From Hygrophila difformis (Eukaryota; Streptophyta; Magnoliopsida; Lamiales; Acanthaceae), in NCBI GenBank assembly GCA_030278955.1, contig JAOANR010000004.1:61535686-61599685 (forward strand): a DNA stretch of 64,000 bases, in the 5' to 3' direction. Each line of letters starts with the position of its first letter. Position 1 is the first letter of the stretch. Below the pieces are notes generated by a model, which did no database searches, was not told the DNA's origin, and saw nothing but the letters and a program-made list of their open reading frames with translations. The position numbers were made by a program, and so were the translations under genes. Positions 36,598 through 48,958 of the stretch are shown here, one piece after another.

Positions 36598-37605
36598 TTA
36601 CCTCTAAATAAAATGACTAATTTATTGAAGAACATTTTTTTGGTTACAAATTTATTGAAAAAAGTTTTTTTTGGGGTGTATATGATATCTCAGACCAATT
36701 TATTGAAGAAAGTTAAATTTAGAAAAAGTCAATAAATCTCAAGTAAATCGTTTATAATATTTTTCAAATATATTTACCTTACATATAATCCATAATTTTT
36801 TTTATGGAAAAATGGCCTATATACATATTTAAAAGTGTCACCTAAAGTAACTATATTATAGCGTATAGTTTAATTCGTTGTGCTTGAACCGTTGAACGAG
36901 TAGAATTTGATGAATTTATCAACTGACTTTGTTGGTTAGTTGACTGGTTTTATACTTCCATACGGAAATTCAAAGCTGTTTCGCCAATCTGTTTGTTATC
37001 AGTTAACTTTCATTTAATTGTTTTTTGGTGAACAATTAATTTTATTCAATTGTTAACTTGATTAATTAATTAAATTGATTTTTTATGACATTTTTTGTGA
37101 CATAAATTGATTTTTATATATTTTTGTTATAATATGTACTAAATAATTTATATATACTAATATATGCATTTACAATTACTTTAGTAATAAATTAAAATTT
37201 ACAAAATCATAGTACTATATATCTGTCTTTTAATAAGTTCATGCAATCTAAAATAACCTTTTAACTAGTACTCCATAAAGTAATAAACTATGTACCCTAT
37301 GTACTAAATTCAAATCTTATATGATTCCAACGTCAAAATTTTAAATTCAAATCCCATTCAAGTTTTATATTTTATCAAAACAATTCATTTGTCGAATTAG
37401 AAAATTTTGAGGGAACGAGATAAAAATATTTCTTTGAAAAAGATAAGAGTACATTAATTAAATAGCCAAAACTAAAATATGTAGCCCAAAAGAGTAAGAC
37501 TACTCAATACAATAAATATAAATAAGAAGTATAAAAATACAAAAGCCTCCCTAATTAGTCGAATAAAGTTACCCAAAGGCATTGAAGCCCTCATCAATAG
37601 AGCCC

Positions 37606-37608
<3 letters not shown>

Positions 37609-37640
<32 letters not shown>
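37609..37640. repeat. A run followed by GAA repeats
   Basis: About 32 A followed by GAAGAAGAAG. It is a homopolymer that is prone to sequencing and assembly error. Confidence 0.9.
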
Positions 37641-37642
<2 letters not shown>

Positions 37643-38830
37643 AGAAGAAGAAAGAGACCCAAGAGAAGTCCAATGTTTCAACAGAAGATGTAGTAACTTT
37701 CAGCGTAGAATGCAATTCCATTACTTCCATCCACTACCTGTACAAACATACCACCTTCAAAATACCTTGCTCCAAAACAAATAAAATGATGCACAATCCA
37801 AACACCCTTGAGGAGTCTTGGAAATTTGTGACGTGAGCTTGTTTAATCTGAATAATTATTAGGAGCAAAGAACAACAGAAAGTTATACTCACTCAAATGT
37901 CATTTAATTCACACAACAAAAGTTTGCAACTTCTTCAAAACTTCACAAACATATGAATGCATGATTGGTGAACTGAACTCAGAGGAGTCTCAAATCTGAA
38001 TAAGTACTTTTTTAGTTTGAAAAGAAAGTAAACCAAAGCAGTGACAGAGGAATAAATCAGATATGCATTAGCAAATTACATAGTAGAAGATTCTAATAAA
38101 TATGCCAGAAGTTATTCAAAGGTAATCAACAGAATTGAGGGGTAGCTTTCAACATACAATCTATTAATCGAAGAATTTAAAAAGTAATGGTTTTTGACAG
38201 ACTGACAGAACTTCATATTTTGTTTTTAAGAATAACGTGTAGAAATTCCATGAAGCAACATGCTAGTATATTTAAGTCTGATATATGGTTTAAACACCTG
38301 CACTCAAATCTGCATCAGTTTCTTCAGTATTCATATGTATTACAACAAATGCTTGTGAATGTGTATAATGTTGGCATCCCTCACTTTTGCATTCTCGATA
38401 CATTCTATCAAACTATAAAGGATTTTCTTCCTCCTCTTTTCTACAGAAAATCAATAATTCCCTAAAATGAGCAAAATATACAGACAATAAAATCTCTTTC
38501 TCTCTCTCTGTGTGTGTGTGTGTGTCTATATACATATACATATATGAATACACTAGAAATCCAATTATTATCCCTAAATGCAAACACAAAATCAACAGTA
38601 ATTGCTATATTCATGGAAAAGAAGAACACAATTCCTACAACAAGATTCAACACATCAAAGTGTCGCCATCAAATTTGAATCAAACTCAAAGAAGAATTCA
38701 TTTCAAACAGAAAGAAAAGATAGTACATTACCTTTCCGAGCATTGAAGCAAAAGTCTCCTTCGAATTGTTCTCACTCTCAAGAGAAGTTCCCTTACTCGG
38801 ATTTTCAACACAGCCCAACTTTGAACCGAA

Positions 38831-40732
38831 CTATAACCCAGTGAACCTCCAACGACTAGATAATTTCATTTCTTTCAACAACGATTCCATCATATGTTGA
38901 ACACTACCTATTCCAGGGAATGAGGCAGATCCAGCAACAAATTCACGCACCACTCCATCAACATTGATCCAGCTGCACCCGGGTTGTTTGGCCAACCCCT
39001 TTTCCCTCATAACCCCCCTCAGTTTCGACACATCGCGCCATTGACTGTCTGCAGCCAATGAATTAGACAACATAACGTAGCCAGCAGAGTTCTCGGGATC
39101 AACATCAACAAGCATGGAGGAAATAACTTGTGACAGCTCTAACTGGTTGTGAAGCACACAGCCAGAAAGCAAAGACCCCCATACATAATTATTAGGCTTG
39201 AAAGGCATGGAAGCGACAATGCCAAGTGCATCCTCAATAAAGCCAGACCGAGACAGAAGATCAATGTAGCAAGCATAGTGTTCCAATCCAGGGGCAACAT
39301 TCTTGTTCTCAGCCATCTTGTTGAATATTTCACGCCCTTTATGCAACATCCCGGAGTGACTACAAGCACATAATGCACCAAGGAGGGTTCCTGAATCAGG
39401 AGATAAACCAAGCTCTTGCATTTTGGAGAAAAGACTCAACGCCTCCTCTCCCTCTCCATTTACAGCAAGACCCATGATCATGGCGTTGAATGAAACCACA
39501 TCTTTCTTTCTCAGTTCATTAAATGCCCTCTTCGCCATTTCCAAATTCCCACATTTTGCATACATATCTATCAATGCAGTGGCAAGGTTCGCATTCGATG
39601 ACAGTACGCCTTTGTGCCCTCTTTCTCTCATATATTCGTGAACCCACAGGCCAAGCTCTAAATCCCCAATTTCAGCACAAGCAGAGAGCACACTAACCAT
39701 AGTAACATGATTCGGACAACAATGGAAGCTTCTTATCATTGATCGAAAAACAGTCACCGCCTCTGTTGCGCAACCATTTCGAACATATGCAGCTATCATA
39801 GCATTCCAAGAAACCACTACACTCTGTTTCCTAACGTCAGATATCTGATCAAATGCTTGCCTACTCTTTTCGATCTTTCCACATTTCCCATATAAATAAA
39901 CAAGAACAATATTCACATAATCACGACCAAAATTATTATAATTCTTTGCATAATTTGTAAGCAGATTCACCCATTTCTCAATGTCCTGAAGATCAAGCCA
40001 CGAACAAGCCGCTAATATACTAACCATTGTATCACTTTCAGGCTCTAAATCTTCTGCCAGCATTTTCACAAACAGTTGGAAGGCTTCTCCGGGCAATCCC
40101 AGTTTAGCGTATCCTGAAATCAAAGAAGTCCAACAGACCGAATTTCTCTCAGACATTTCATCGAACAACAGGTGAGCTGAAACTAAATCCCTTACACCCT
40201 TGGCGTAAACCATGAGCAAGCCATTGCAAACAAAAGGATCACTGGTAAATCCCAATTTTACAATATCAGAGTGTATCTGCTTTACGCAATTCACGTGAAC
40301 ACCGGCTCCCGAACACGCTTTGAGAAGAAATGAAAACGTCAGATCATTCGGCCAAACTGCCCGAAATTTCAACTGCTTAAAAATCGAAGCAGCATTCCAA
40401 AACAGGCCCTCCTCCGCCAACACTCTGATGATGGCATTATACGGGAAAATATTAGGGCATCGAAGAGATTTGAAAACTCTGAGCGCCAAAACTGAACGGT
40501 AGTGACCAATTAAGCGAGTGGCGACGAGATTGTCCTGGTGCGCATCAAGGCGGAAAACACGGGCGTGTATTTGGAGCAAGTGTGGGCGTCCGACACGGCC
40601 TTGCAGTAAACGGGATAAATCCTCGTTCCACGAATTCGAATGGCCACCTGAAGAAATTGAGCGACGTGTCCAATCAATCCAAACCCTAGATCGTGAATTC
40701 GGGTTGGGAAGACGGCGCAAGAATTGAACCAT
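38831..40732 (-). CDS. E-class (PLS) pentatricopeptide repeat protein
   Basis: Single-exon gene of 633 residues. The ATG at 40732 is used; a TTG one codon earlier is not. The N-terminus (MVQFLRRLPNPNSRSRVWIDWTRRSISSGG) is basic and Ser-rich, consistent with a mitochondrial or plastid presequence. PPR repeats run from about 60 to 530, with the alternating P, L and S lengths (CWTSLISGYAKLGLPGEAFQLFVKM, VVSWNAMIAAYVRNGCATEAVTVF, LATALIDMYAKCGNLEMAKRAF, VVSFNAMIMGLAVNGEGEEALSLFSKM). An E-type tail follows (YVMLSNSLAADSQWRDVSKLRGVMREKGLAKQPGCSWINVDGVVREFV). There is no DYW deaminase. Proteins of this class usually serve C-to-U RNA editing in organelles together with partner proteins; the site is unknown. 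Confidence 0.92.
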   Translation of the reverse strand: MVQFLRRLPNPNSRSRVWIDWTRRSISSGGHSNSWNEDLSRLLQGRVGRPHLLQIHARVFRLDAHQDNLVATRLIGHYRSVLALRVFKSLRCPNIFPYNAIIRVLAEEGLFWNAASIFKQLKFRAVWPNDLTFSFLLKACSGAGVHVNCVKQIHSDIVKLGFTSDPFVCNGLLMVYAKGVRDLVSAHLLFDEMSERNSVCWTSLISGYAKLGLPGEAFQLFVKMLAEDLEPESDTMVSILAACSWLDLQDIEKWVNLLTNYAKNYNNFGRDYVNIVLVYLYGKCGKIEKSRQAFDQISDVRKQSVVVSWNAMIAAYVRNGCATEAVTVFRSMIRSFHCCPNHVTMVSVLSACAEIGDLELGLWVHEYMRERGHKGVLSSNANLATALIDMYAKCGNLEMAKRAFNELRKKDVVSFNAMIMGLAVNGEGEEALSLFSKMQELGLSPDSGTLLGALCACSHSGMLHKGREIFNKMAENKNVAPGLEHYACYIDLLSRSGFIEDALGIVASMPFKPNNYVWGSLLSGCVLHNQLELSQVISSMLVDVDPENSAGYVMLSNSLAADSQWRDVSKLRGVMREKGLAKQPGCSWINVDGVVREFVAGSASFPGIGSVQHMMESLLKEMKLSSRWRFTGL

Positions 40733-41151
40733 CAATCATCAGTTTTTGCCACAACAAATTCACCTGAAAACAACGGACAAGAAGAACGTGGTTTGGTCGT
40801 TGAGCCGTGAAACAGGTGGTGGGTGGGGGCGGCGGCGGCAGGCCATGTGGCATAGGGCGTGCGTGTCGTGGTGACGGCGGCGGGTTTGACCCACGGGCCG
40901 TGGTCGGTCGGGCATGTGACGTGACGACGGACCTGGGCGTAGTGGGTTTAATTATTACCATATACTAATATTGCGTATAGTTTATTGGAGAGTTCTTTTT
41001 AATTAATATGGCTCACTTCTGTCGGGCCCAATGGGCTACTTTGACAACTCATGGTCAAATATGGGTTTATTATTTCCGTTGGCCCCTTAATTTTACTAAT
41101 AATTAGATGTGATGTCCAAACAAACCATATACTATAAGATAAACGGTAAAT

Positions 41152-41939
41152 TAGGGCTCAGTACCTTTTAAAAATACTTTCCATTCTTTTAGGCCCCTCC
41201 CAATTTTGTTATACTTTGCACCCCATCACATATTTGACTTTATTTACCATAGTGTTTTATTTCCTTTACCACAAACATCATATGATGTTTACCAGGTTAA
41301 TGAGATGTGGTTTACCACTGTATTGATATGTGCTTTACCATATAGTATTTACCAAGTTATTGGTATATGGTTTAGCACACTATACCAGTATGATTTACCA
41401 CATATATCATATTGTATTTACCAAGTTTTGGTATATGCTTTACTACAAATACCTTATGGTGTTTACCAAGTTATTCCACAATATCATATGGTGTTTACCA
41501 AGTTTTTGATATGTGATTTACCACAAATACCTTATTCTGTTTACCAAGTTATTGGTATGTGTTTCACCACAGCTAGCATATAGTATTTACCAAGTTATTG
41601 GTACGTGGTTTAGCACTGGATACTAGTATGGTTTACCACAGATACCATATGGTATTTACCAAGTTTTTGGTATGTGTTTTACCATAAATACCTTATGGTG
41701 TTTACCAAGTTATTTCATAAATACCATATGATATTTACCAAGTTCTTGGTATGTGTTTTACCACAATACCTTATAGTGTTTACCAGGTTATTGGTACATG
41801 TTTTACTATTATATTGGTATGTGCTTTACCAAGTGCTTATATATGGTTTACCAGGTTATTACATGGGGCCTAAAACATAATGTTTGAATTAAAAGGGCTT
41901 TGACTCTAATAAAGTTTTATTCATGGGTACCAGACCCTA
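41152..41939. mobile_element. Element with TAGGG..CCCTA ends and a TTTACCA tandem core
   Basis: The left end (TAGGGCTCAGTACC) and the inverted right end (TAGGGTCTGGTACC) match at 11 of 14 bases; a second word, TTTTAGGCCCC, sits inside each end. The interior from 41220 to 41860 is a chain of about 40-50 base units made of TTTACCAAGTTATTGGTATGTG and ACCATATGGT, so most words are self-complementary. Open frames here (for example 41206-41583) only reflect the repeat. Target duplication is uncertain: AGATAA occurs just outside both ends if the element is taken about 8 bases longer on each side. Confidence 0.5.
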
Positions 41940-42299
41940 GTTTTCCCTGAGATAAATATAGATGACTAGAGGAATGTATACTTTTGACATTTTTGTATCT
42001 ATTAATGCATTAAAAAAATTGATTTGATTTGATTTATTTTTTCTTCTTGAATTAATGGAATCATTGGTCAATCATGTGTTGCTGTTTTAAATTTTTATCC
42101 ATTTGAATAGATATAATATGTCATTATATAGCTAGCTATATGGATAATCAGTTCATCTCTAGTACCATTATCTATACACTTGTGATTAGAAGACGACTAT
42201 TAATTAGTTGAATTAATTCATTGATAATAATTTGAATAGCCTCACAATTAGCATTATTCAAATTTTGGACGTATTTGGTTAACTAGTGTTGAAATGATG

Positions 42300-42303
<4 letters not shown>

Positions 42304-42335
<32 letters not shown>
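42304..42335. repeat. TA microsatellite
   Basis: About 16 TA units. Confidence 0.95.
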
Positions 42336-42338
<3 letters not shown>

Positions 42339-42950
42339 ATTTGAGTAACCATTCTTGGCTGGTTGCTCTTTGATTGAACGGACAATAGATGCAATAATGA
42401 AAGAAAAGACACTGATTATTTATGACATTTTTGGACAAGCCTGCGCCCTTTAGTAGTGCAGCCATTTTCATTTCTTTCGTAAAATCCATCAGTTCGGATC
42501 AACCAATTTGTTCTTTAGCAATTAATTAATAGTACTAAATTATTTCAATGTATCATCAAGCTGTATGTCACTAATTAATTAGCTAGGATTAAGAAACATT
42601 TGTTTTGATACATCATACATGGCCGAATTAATAAATTTTAATTACGTTTATTACTGTAGTACGTAGGCAAGGGACATAATGCCAAAATGCAGTGAAGAAA
42701 AAGCGTGATCCTGTTCACTAGGACGACAGGACAGCATTCTCTTATGTTATGTCCCGACAATGCCCACAAACTTTATTTCTCTGAAAACACTGCAGAGATA
42801 GATACAGACTAGAGTTAGCAGTCGAGATTCATGAACATAAAATGAAAGGCGTCGAAAACAATATAATGGACCAGCAGAGACAACAAACAGATCGAGGAGG
42901 AGGCTCATGACTATGACGCCACCACTGCATCTGCACCTAAAAGAGAACCT

Positions 42951-43010
<60 letters not shown>
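42951..43010. repeat. AAT microsatellite
   Basis: About 20 TAA/AAT units without interruption. Confidence 0.95.
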
Positions 43011-43014
<4 letters not shown>

Positions 43015-43883
43015 TACGCTTTTTTTCAGGCAATGTTCGATCAAAGGTGGCCGGCAATCCTAAAGTTGTTGCCGGCCGCACCTTGTCCGGTCATCCATCG
43101 GCCAAAAGTTTTGTGTTGTTCTTGCTTTTTGTTTCCTTCACTCAAATTTAATTTTTTTTTTTTTTTTAAAAAAACAAAGACAAATCGATGTCACATTAAT
43201 TTTGAATTAAATGGAATTAGTTTGCACTATACTACAAACATACAGAGTTACTCACACACTGAAAGTAAAATTAGGGTTTCAATCATGAATTTCGTCCTTG
43301 GAGTATAGTCCGAGCTTCTTAATAATTGCAGCCCACATGGTTTGTGTAAAATATACTCATACAACGTATAGTCGTATACTATACTGGTGTTTATCAAGAT
43401 CCAATTATATGGACAATATTCATTGGCAGTTTTAATTTCTTTAAAAGAAAATTGGTTATATTTATCATTATCATCTGAGCATGTACTATATGTAACTAAA
43501 TGAAGCCCAAAAATGAGGTTAATCATACGTTATTCATTAATTATACGTGTGTGTGTTTGTATACGTGTCGGCAACGCCGAGAGAGGAGGGCATAAATAAT
43601 TGAAAGTGGTCAAATCCTGAGAAAGAAAGAAAGTACTGTACTGCAAATGCAGGGATAAAATTCCATTTTAATGTCCATTCATTGGTCAATATATAATGTA
43701 CCTACATATAATTGCCTTTACTTTACACCAGCAAAATTATTTACTTTTGGCTTATTTTTGGCTTTATATTGTCTGCAGACTGCAATTACAAATCCTTGTC
43801 TCGACTTTGCAGTACATTACATTCATCTGCACCTTTTATCATTTATCCACTCACATTTTACTTACACATTTAGTAATATATAG

Positions 43884-44150
43884 TACTACCTCCGTTCCTT
43901 TTTAATTGCCACGGACCCACATTTCACGCAATCCAATATACATTTTCAATCTTCAATAACTCAAATTGCGTACAAGTAAAAATTATGAAACTTTGATATT
44001 CTAAATCTATGGGATTAGACGAATCTAACAAGATCTCACTTGACTATTTTTTGTCCTATATAACTGTATTAAAAAGTCGAATCAAAGTTACTCAATGAAC
44101 AGTAACAAAACTCCTAACGTGTCAAATAAAAAGGAACGGAGGAAGTAGTA
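43884..44150. mobile_element. Stowaway-like MITE
   Basis: Starts TACTACCTCCGTTCCTTTTT and ends AAAGGAACGGAGGAAGTA, an almost perfect inverted pair with TA borders. It shares the interior TCCAATATACATTTTCAAT and GACGAATCTAACAAGATCTC with the 33.4 kb copy, and in the other orientation with 51.5 kb. Confidence 0.8.
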
Positions 44151-45250
44151 ATCTATTCCTGCCTCTTATCTTTTTTAATTAATTTAACTGATATATTAGG
44201 TCCTCGGTACTTTTCCATTTTATCTACTTCAAAATAATTTTGTGCGCCAGATTTTGGCATTTGGATGTTAAGTTTTAACTAATGGTTCGTTTCACTATTC
44301 CTTTTTTGTTTTATTCACAAAGTCATGTGATTAAAAATCTCAACAAATAAAACTATTTTAAAAAACTATATGTACATATCCTTCAACCACCATCTTAATA
44401 AACAAGTCCTAAACGACGAAATGTATCTAATATAATTACATATAAAATAAAAGGTTGAATAATTAGCATTTTGGATCATCTGAAGTGAGTTGGAATAATT
44501 TAGAGTTTCTCCATGCGTTACCCTAATTAATAAATAACCGAATCCAAATTTATTTATTATTTATTATACCATACAAAACAAAAAATCTAAATTCACATGC
44601 TATGCTGAATTCCTGGTGTGCATAAATGCATGCTCATTCCTTGTGGTTGGCCTTCTCTAGCTATTTTTTGTGCAAATACTGTACATTATTATACTACTAT
44701 ATGTTCAATAATTTTGTTCCACTTCCCCAAATAGTATATATCAAAATTTAATTAGCAATATTTCCAAGTCCCATTGAAATAAATTTGTGCAGGGTTAATA
44801 TAATGTTGAGTGAGTCCCATTTTGCCGCCTAATTCTGAGTTCTGACAATAAAAGCTTGAAGCTTCCCCATTATTACCATGTGGCAATGGTGGTCCGAGAA
44901 AGACCAATTCGTTATCATTATGTTGACATAAACCATCACAAATTCGTCAACCATGTCGTGATTTTCAGTTACTTGTACGAAAAAAAGAGTACCCAAAAAT
45001 AAAATTTTCAACATAGTGTAATTTATTGAACAAGCCCTGAAGATGTCACGTCCCTTCATTTTCATTTTGCACACAGGTGAAGTGAACCATACAATAAACC
45101 TATCCTTACAATAACATCCCTTTCTACTTTACGCACCTAAAATTAACAACAGAAGCATACTCGTCGTTACGTAAAATAATAAGACAATAAAACTAATTAA
45201 GGAACCCTCTTTATAATAATTTTTAAATTTTATTTATAAATTGAATTCCC

Positions 45251-47254
45251 TCAACGACGTCGTTCCGGAGTCCAGTGCGGCAGCGACGGGCTGAAGTGCC
45301 GGGAGACAACTCGTGAGTTCAGGAGCTCCATGATCGGCGTGAAGCTCACGCACCTCGGCACTTTGTACTGGTTTATCGACGCCCCACGTGAGATTGCGAA
45401 ATCCATTAATTCCTCAAAGGTGCCATTTTTAACGACGCGGATTTCCAGCGGTCCAATTGAGCCGTCCGCGACCCGGCATTGGCGGTAGACCGAGTTCAGA
45501 GATTCCTCCATGGCGTGGCAGCAGCGGTTGAGGACCGAGTCCGGCGGCGAGTTCGCCGAGTCCTTGGCGAGGAGCTCCCAGAAAATGACGTAGTGGCCGG
45601 GGATGGTTTTGGTATCGGCGTAGCTGGTGTATTCGACGACGCTGGTGTTGAATTCCGAGAGCAGGCTGGAGGCTTTCTCCACGGCGGCTTGGAGCTCGGC
45701 CTCGTCGGTCTTGTCGGAGTCGACGCTGAGGAGGACGTTCTTGCGGCGGACGAATTGGAACTGCGGGGCGGCGTTGTGGAAGCCGGTGACGCGGAGGATG
45801 TCGCCGACGCGGTAGCGGTAGAGTCCGGCGTAGGTGGTGATGACGAGCTCGTAATCTTTCCCGATCTCGACGTCGGCTAGGTCAACGAGTTCCGGGTCGG
45901 GCAGGGCGGACCCGGGAGGTGCTGAGTTGGCCGGGTCATGTGGGAGGAACTCAAAGTACGCCATGTTCGGCATGATGGTATAGGAAACTTCGGACGGCTC
46001 GCACATGGGATTCAGATTCAGTCCGAAGTAGCACTCGGAGGACGCGTACATGGTACACGCCTTCGGCAGCCCCCCGCTGTAATAATCCAGCGTCGGAATG
46101 TACTGCGCCATCGCTCCCGTCACAATCACGTCCAAGAACTTGGTGTTGGGCCAGATTCTCGTGATGATCCCCTCCCAGCTCTCCTTACTGCATTCCCTGG
46201 CAATTTCGGCCGCCAATTCCGGGTCGGGCCTCGAGATCCGGTTCATGCATTCCCGAATAGACGGGTCGGTGATTCTGAAGCTGAGGGACCCCGTCCGGAT
46301 GTCGTGGGTCAATTCGCGCCAGTTTTGCTGTAGGAATTTGATGGCGCGGAGGAGACCGGAGGCGAAAACTGCGCCGACGCGGAGGACCAGGTGGCGGTCG
46401 TAGAGGCCGCAGAGCATTTGTGTGTACATGCTCTGGAAGGAGTCCTGACAGAGGATGGCCTCTATGGGGCTGCAGTGGACGTTGTATGGGTCGAAAGGTT
46501 TGTTCTTGAAGTGGTCACTTTTGTAGTAGCTTGTCAGGACGGGCCGGGCCGGGAGCCCGGATGGAGTCATGGTCTCGGCTTTGATGAATTGGAAGCATAG
46601 GGTTTTGCCCTTGTCCAGACCTTTCACGTGTCTGTTCAAAAAAAGTTCATGCAATCTGTTAGAAATTATGCTGGCAATGGTCACTATTCATTTTTCTATA
46701 AAAAATTGTGGGTATATATAGTACTTGTATATAACTTACAAGTTCATGACAGGTACAAGAAGATTGTATAGCAGCTGGCGGCGGTCCATTTCTTCCTTGA
46801 TAGTGGGCATGAGCTTTCTCTCACCGGCGGAAGTTCCGGAGCTGTTTAGAATTAGGTAAAAAAAGCCATTGTCAGTTAATTGTTCGAAATTGTTTAAAAA
46901 GGGAGGGTAATTGTTGAATCGTTAGTAAGTTTACCTGGTCAGGAATTCCGAGACCGGGTAGGAGGAGAGAATCTGGGACTTATCGCCGTTGGCGATTCTT
47001 TGGATCAAAGGCTGGAGATCCTCGTAGGTGACCATCGGAATCTTTGATTTGAATGTTTCACGGTCGGTGGCTCCGGCGAGCTCGTATCGTTTGAGGTACT
47101 CAGTCTGAGCATTTCTGGCAAGGATTTCGCCCAGGACTCTCTCCTGAACCGAATCGGCGTTCCTGGTCGTTTCCTCGATGAATTGCAGGGCCTTGGCGTG
47201 ATTCTCACACGCTGTAGGACCCGTTCGTGGTGAGAAAATTGAATCAACTGCCAT
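45251..47254 (-). CDS. GH3 acyl acid-amido synthetase, group II (GH3.1-like)
   Basis: Exons 47254-46935, 46841-46740 and 46631-45251 join in frame to 600 residues, the normal GH3 length. The start gives [28 protein letters not shown], the standard group II beginning. ATP/AMP-binding motifs are present: [10 protein letters not shown] at about 107, YASSECYFG at about 336 and [12 protein letters not shown] at about 414. The C-terminus ([41 protein letters not shown]) is typical. Group II enzymes adenylate indole-3-acetic acid and join it to amino acids such as Asp, lowering free auxin in the cytosol. The overall match is closest to Arabidopsis GH3.1 as I recall it, but group assignment is firmer than the exact number. 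Expression of such genes is usually auxin-induced. Confidence 0.94.
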
Positions 47255-47410
47255 TATATTGTACTGTAATAATTGTTTAATAGGGAGAGAGAAAGAGGGG
47301 GATAGGAAGAAAGTAAAAGGAAAAGGGATAAGTGTTTCAGGGAGGAGGGAACTTGGAAAATGGATGAGATTGAATTTGATGAGGTGGGGAAATGCAGCAA
47401 GGGTAAGTGA

Positions 47411-47466
47411 CATATATATAGTGGGTGGGGGGAGGAAAACAGGGCCACGTCACGTGACACGTCACG
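47411..47466 (-). promoter_or_regulatory. GH3 promoter: TATA box and G-box/ABRE cluster
   Basis: On the minus strand a TATA-like CTATATATATG lies at 47421-47411, about 160 bases before the ATG. Some 30 bases further upstream (47445-47466) is a compact palindromic cluster of ACGT cores, CCACGTCACGTGACACGTCA on the plus strand, which includes a perfect G-box CACGTG at 47451-47456 flanked by two more CACGT words. bZIP and bHLH proteins bind such sites. One auxin-response TGTCTC is seen much further upstream at 48182-48187. Confidence 0.55.
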
Positions 47467-48718
47467 GGGGGATGGTTAGGGAAGGCGAAAAACGTGCTAA
47501 TGTAAGAAGAAAGTCAGAACGCGTAGTGGTAGTAAAAAGGACGCAGCGGGCAATTTCGGTAATACGGCGACGAGGGGGACAACGTGGGGGCCCAGACACG
47601 TCCGCTTGTCGCCGAAAGGGGTGGCCGAGGTGGGTCCCACATGGGCACACGTCAGCAGTCGCGGGCTACGGTCAGCCAACCAACTTGGCCCTTTTCCGGT
47701 AGCGCTGTTGGTCCACGACAGCGACGGGCGGCGGAGGGTGGCGGCAAGCCCCACTGTTTCAGACAGGGTACGTGATATAGAAAAGCCAAACTATTACGTA
47801 ATCCTAATGTATGTAGGAATTATTTTATTTGCTTATTACTACTTTTTAAAAAATTGAATTATGGTTGGGCAGGGTGATAGGGTGATTATGCAATGCATTA
47901 GTGTATAGTGTGGACTGTGCAGTGTGCAATGACATTACTAAATACCAAATGAATTTATTTTTTTTTGGGATGGGCCACGAAGGTCAGGAGAACAAATACC
48001 TAATGAATTTAGTCGGAGTTGTATTTTATTTCATTATGTTTTATTTTTTTTAGGGGGGTTTCAGTTGGGGAGTGATGAATGTAATTAAATTGTGGCAAAT
48101 TTGTATTTTGGGATTGTCTGGTTTGTTCAGTGTAGTGTAGTGGACAGGTGTTTTGTCTGAAATGGCATTGTGGGGGAGCCTTGTCTCTCTCTCTGTCCTT
48201 GTCCCATGTTTGTATTGGTAAAAAAACACTACAAGCAGTGTAATGATAATTATAATAATAATAATAATATAGTTGTAGGAGTGCTTGTAAATTTTTTTAT
48301 TTTTAAACAAAAGTGTTGTTAAAATTCAAAACTTCAACAATTAAATCAACAAAATTCAACAATCTTCACCAACAGCAAACGCCAAAAAAAATAGTGAACT
48401 TTTGCAACAGAGCTTTAATTACTTCATTTCTGTATAATCCAAAAAGAAAATTATATTTTGGGGGTGTAAGTGGTGATTGGTGAATATATTAATATGTGGG
48501 GATAATTAGGAAAATTTATACAGATCCAAAAAGATCTAATTTTTTTTAAGTGGTAAATTATTGAAAATCACGTGGAGGTTATTTCCAGCAGAGTTCCTGG
48601 AATTTGTATCGTGGCTTCACTGAAATCTCAGGAGTGGATTGTTGCTTGTTAATTTACGAGTGTTCCTGGACTCCAGCTCCAGACGGAATATTAAAATATA
48701 GTCCCTACCATCTCCTCT

Positions 48719-48958
48719 CCTCCGTTGTTTGGTTTGCAACATTTAATACAGGAATCTATGTGGATACATATTTTAAAATATTAATACCTTAAATTATATA
48801 TAATAAAAAATTATTGAAAAATTAATATTCTAAACCTACAAAATAAATCTAAAAATTTCAATTCACTATATTTTTTCTTTCATAATTATATAAAAATTTG
48901 AGATAAAATTACAAGTATAAAAAATATCAATATTGCAAACGGAAGAAATGGAGGTAAT
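48719..48958. mobile_element. Possible degenerate Stowaway-like MITE
   Basis: CTCCTCCGTTGTTTGG at the left and GGAAGAAATGGAGGTAATA at the right are weak inverted matches, and the interior has the AATATTCTAAACCTACAA.. order seen in the better copies. Borders are uncertain. Confidence 0.4.

Larger units (their letters stand above)
32984..38830. other. Intergenic, repeat-rich, about 5.8 kb
   Basis: Starts with the Pumilio promoter side (minus strand). It then holds a Stowaway-like MITE, a 47-base tandem duplication, a transposon-like element with tandem-repeat core, a foldback MITE and several microsatellites, each listed separately. At 34740-34900 there are two half-MITE ends (GACAGAGGAAGTA and TACTCCGTCCGTCCCATTA) without partners. 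From 37640 to 38800 it is AT-rich with no recognisable gene. Confidence 0.45.
40733..45250. other. Intergenic, about 4.5 kb, repeat-rich
   Basis: Contains the promoter side of the PPR gene, a GC-rich stretch at 40810-40930 just upstream of it, the tandem-repeat element at 41152-41939, TA and AAT microsatellites and a Stowaway-like MITE. At 43020-43140 there is a GC-richer patch with inverted GCCGGCAA / TTGCCGGC words of unknown meaning. No coding gene is supported. Confidence 0.45.

Noticed and set aside
41206..41583. 125-codon open frame rich in Tyr, Gln and Val
   Set aside because: It is a translation of the TTTACCA tandem array, and neighbouring frames look the same. No domain is recognisable.
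27256..42000. CRISPR-like arrays
   Set aside because: Repeat units are diverged, lack unique equal-length spacers, and sit in plant nuclear DNA within transposon-like borders.
45479..46403. Plus-strand frames of up to 133 codons opposite GH3
   Set aside because: They are shadows of the GC-rich GH3 exon 3, which has full family similarity on the minus strand.
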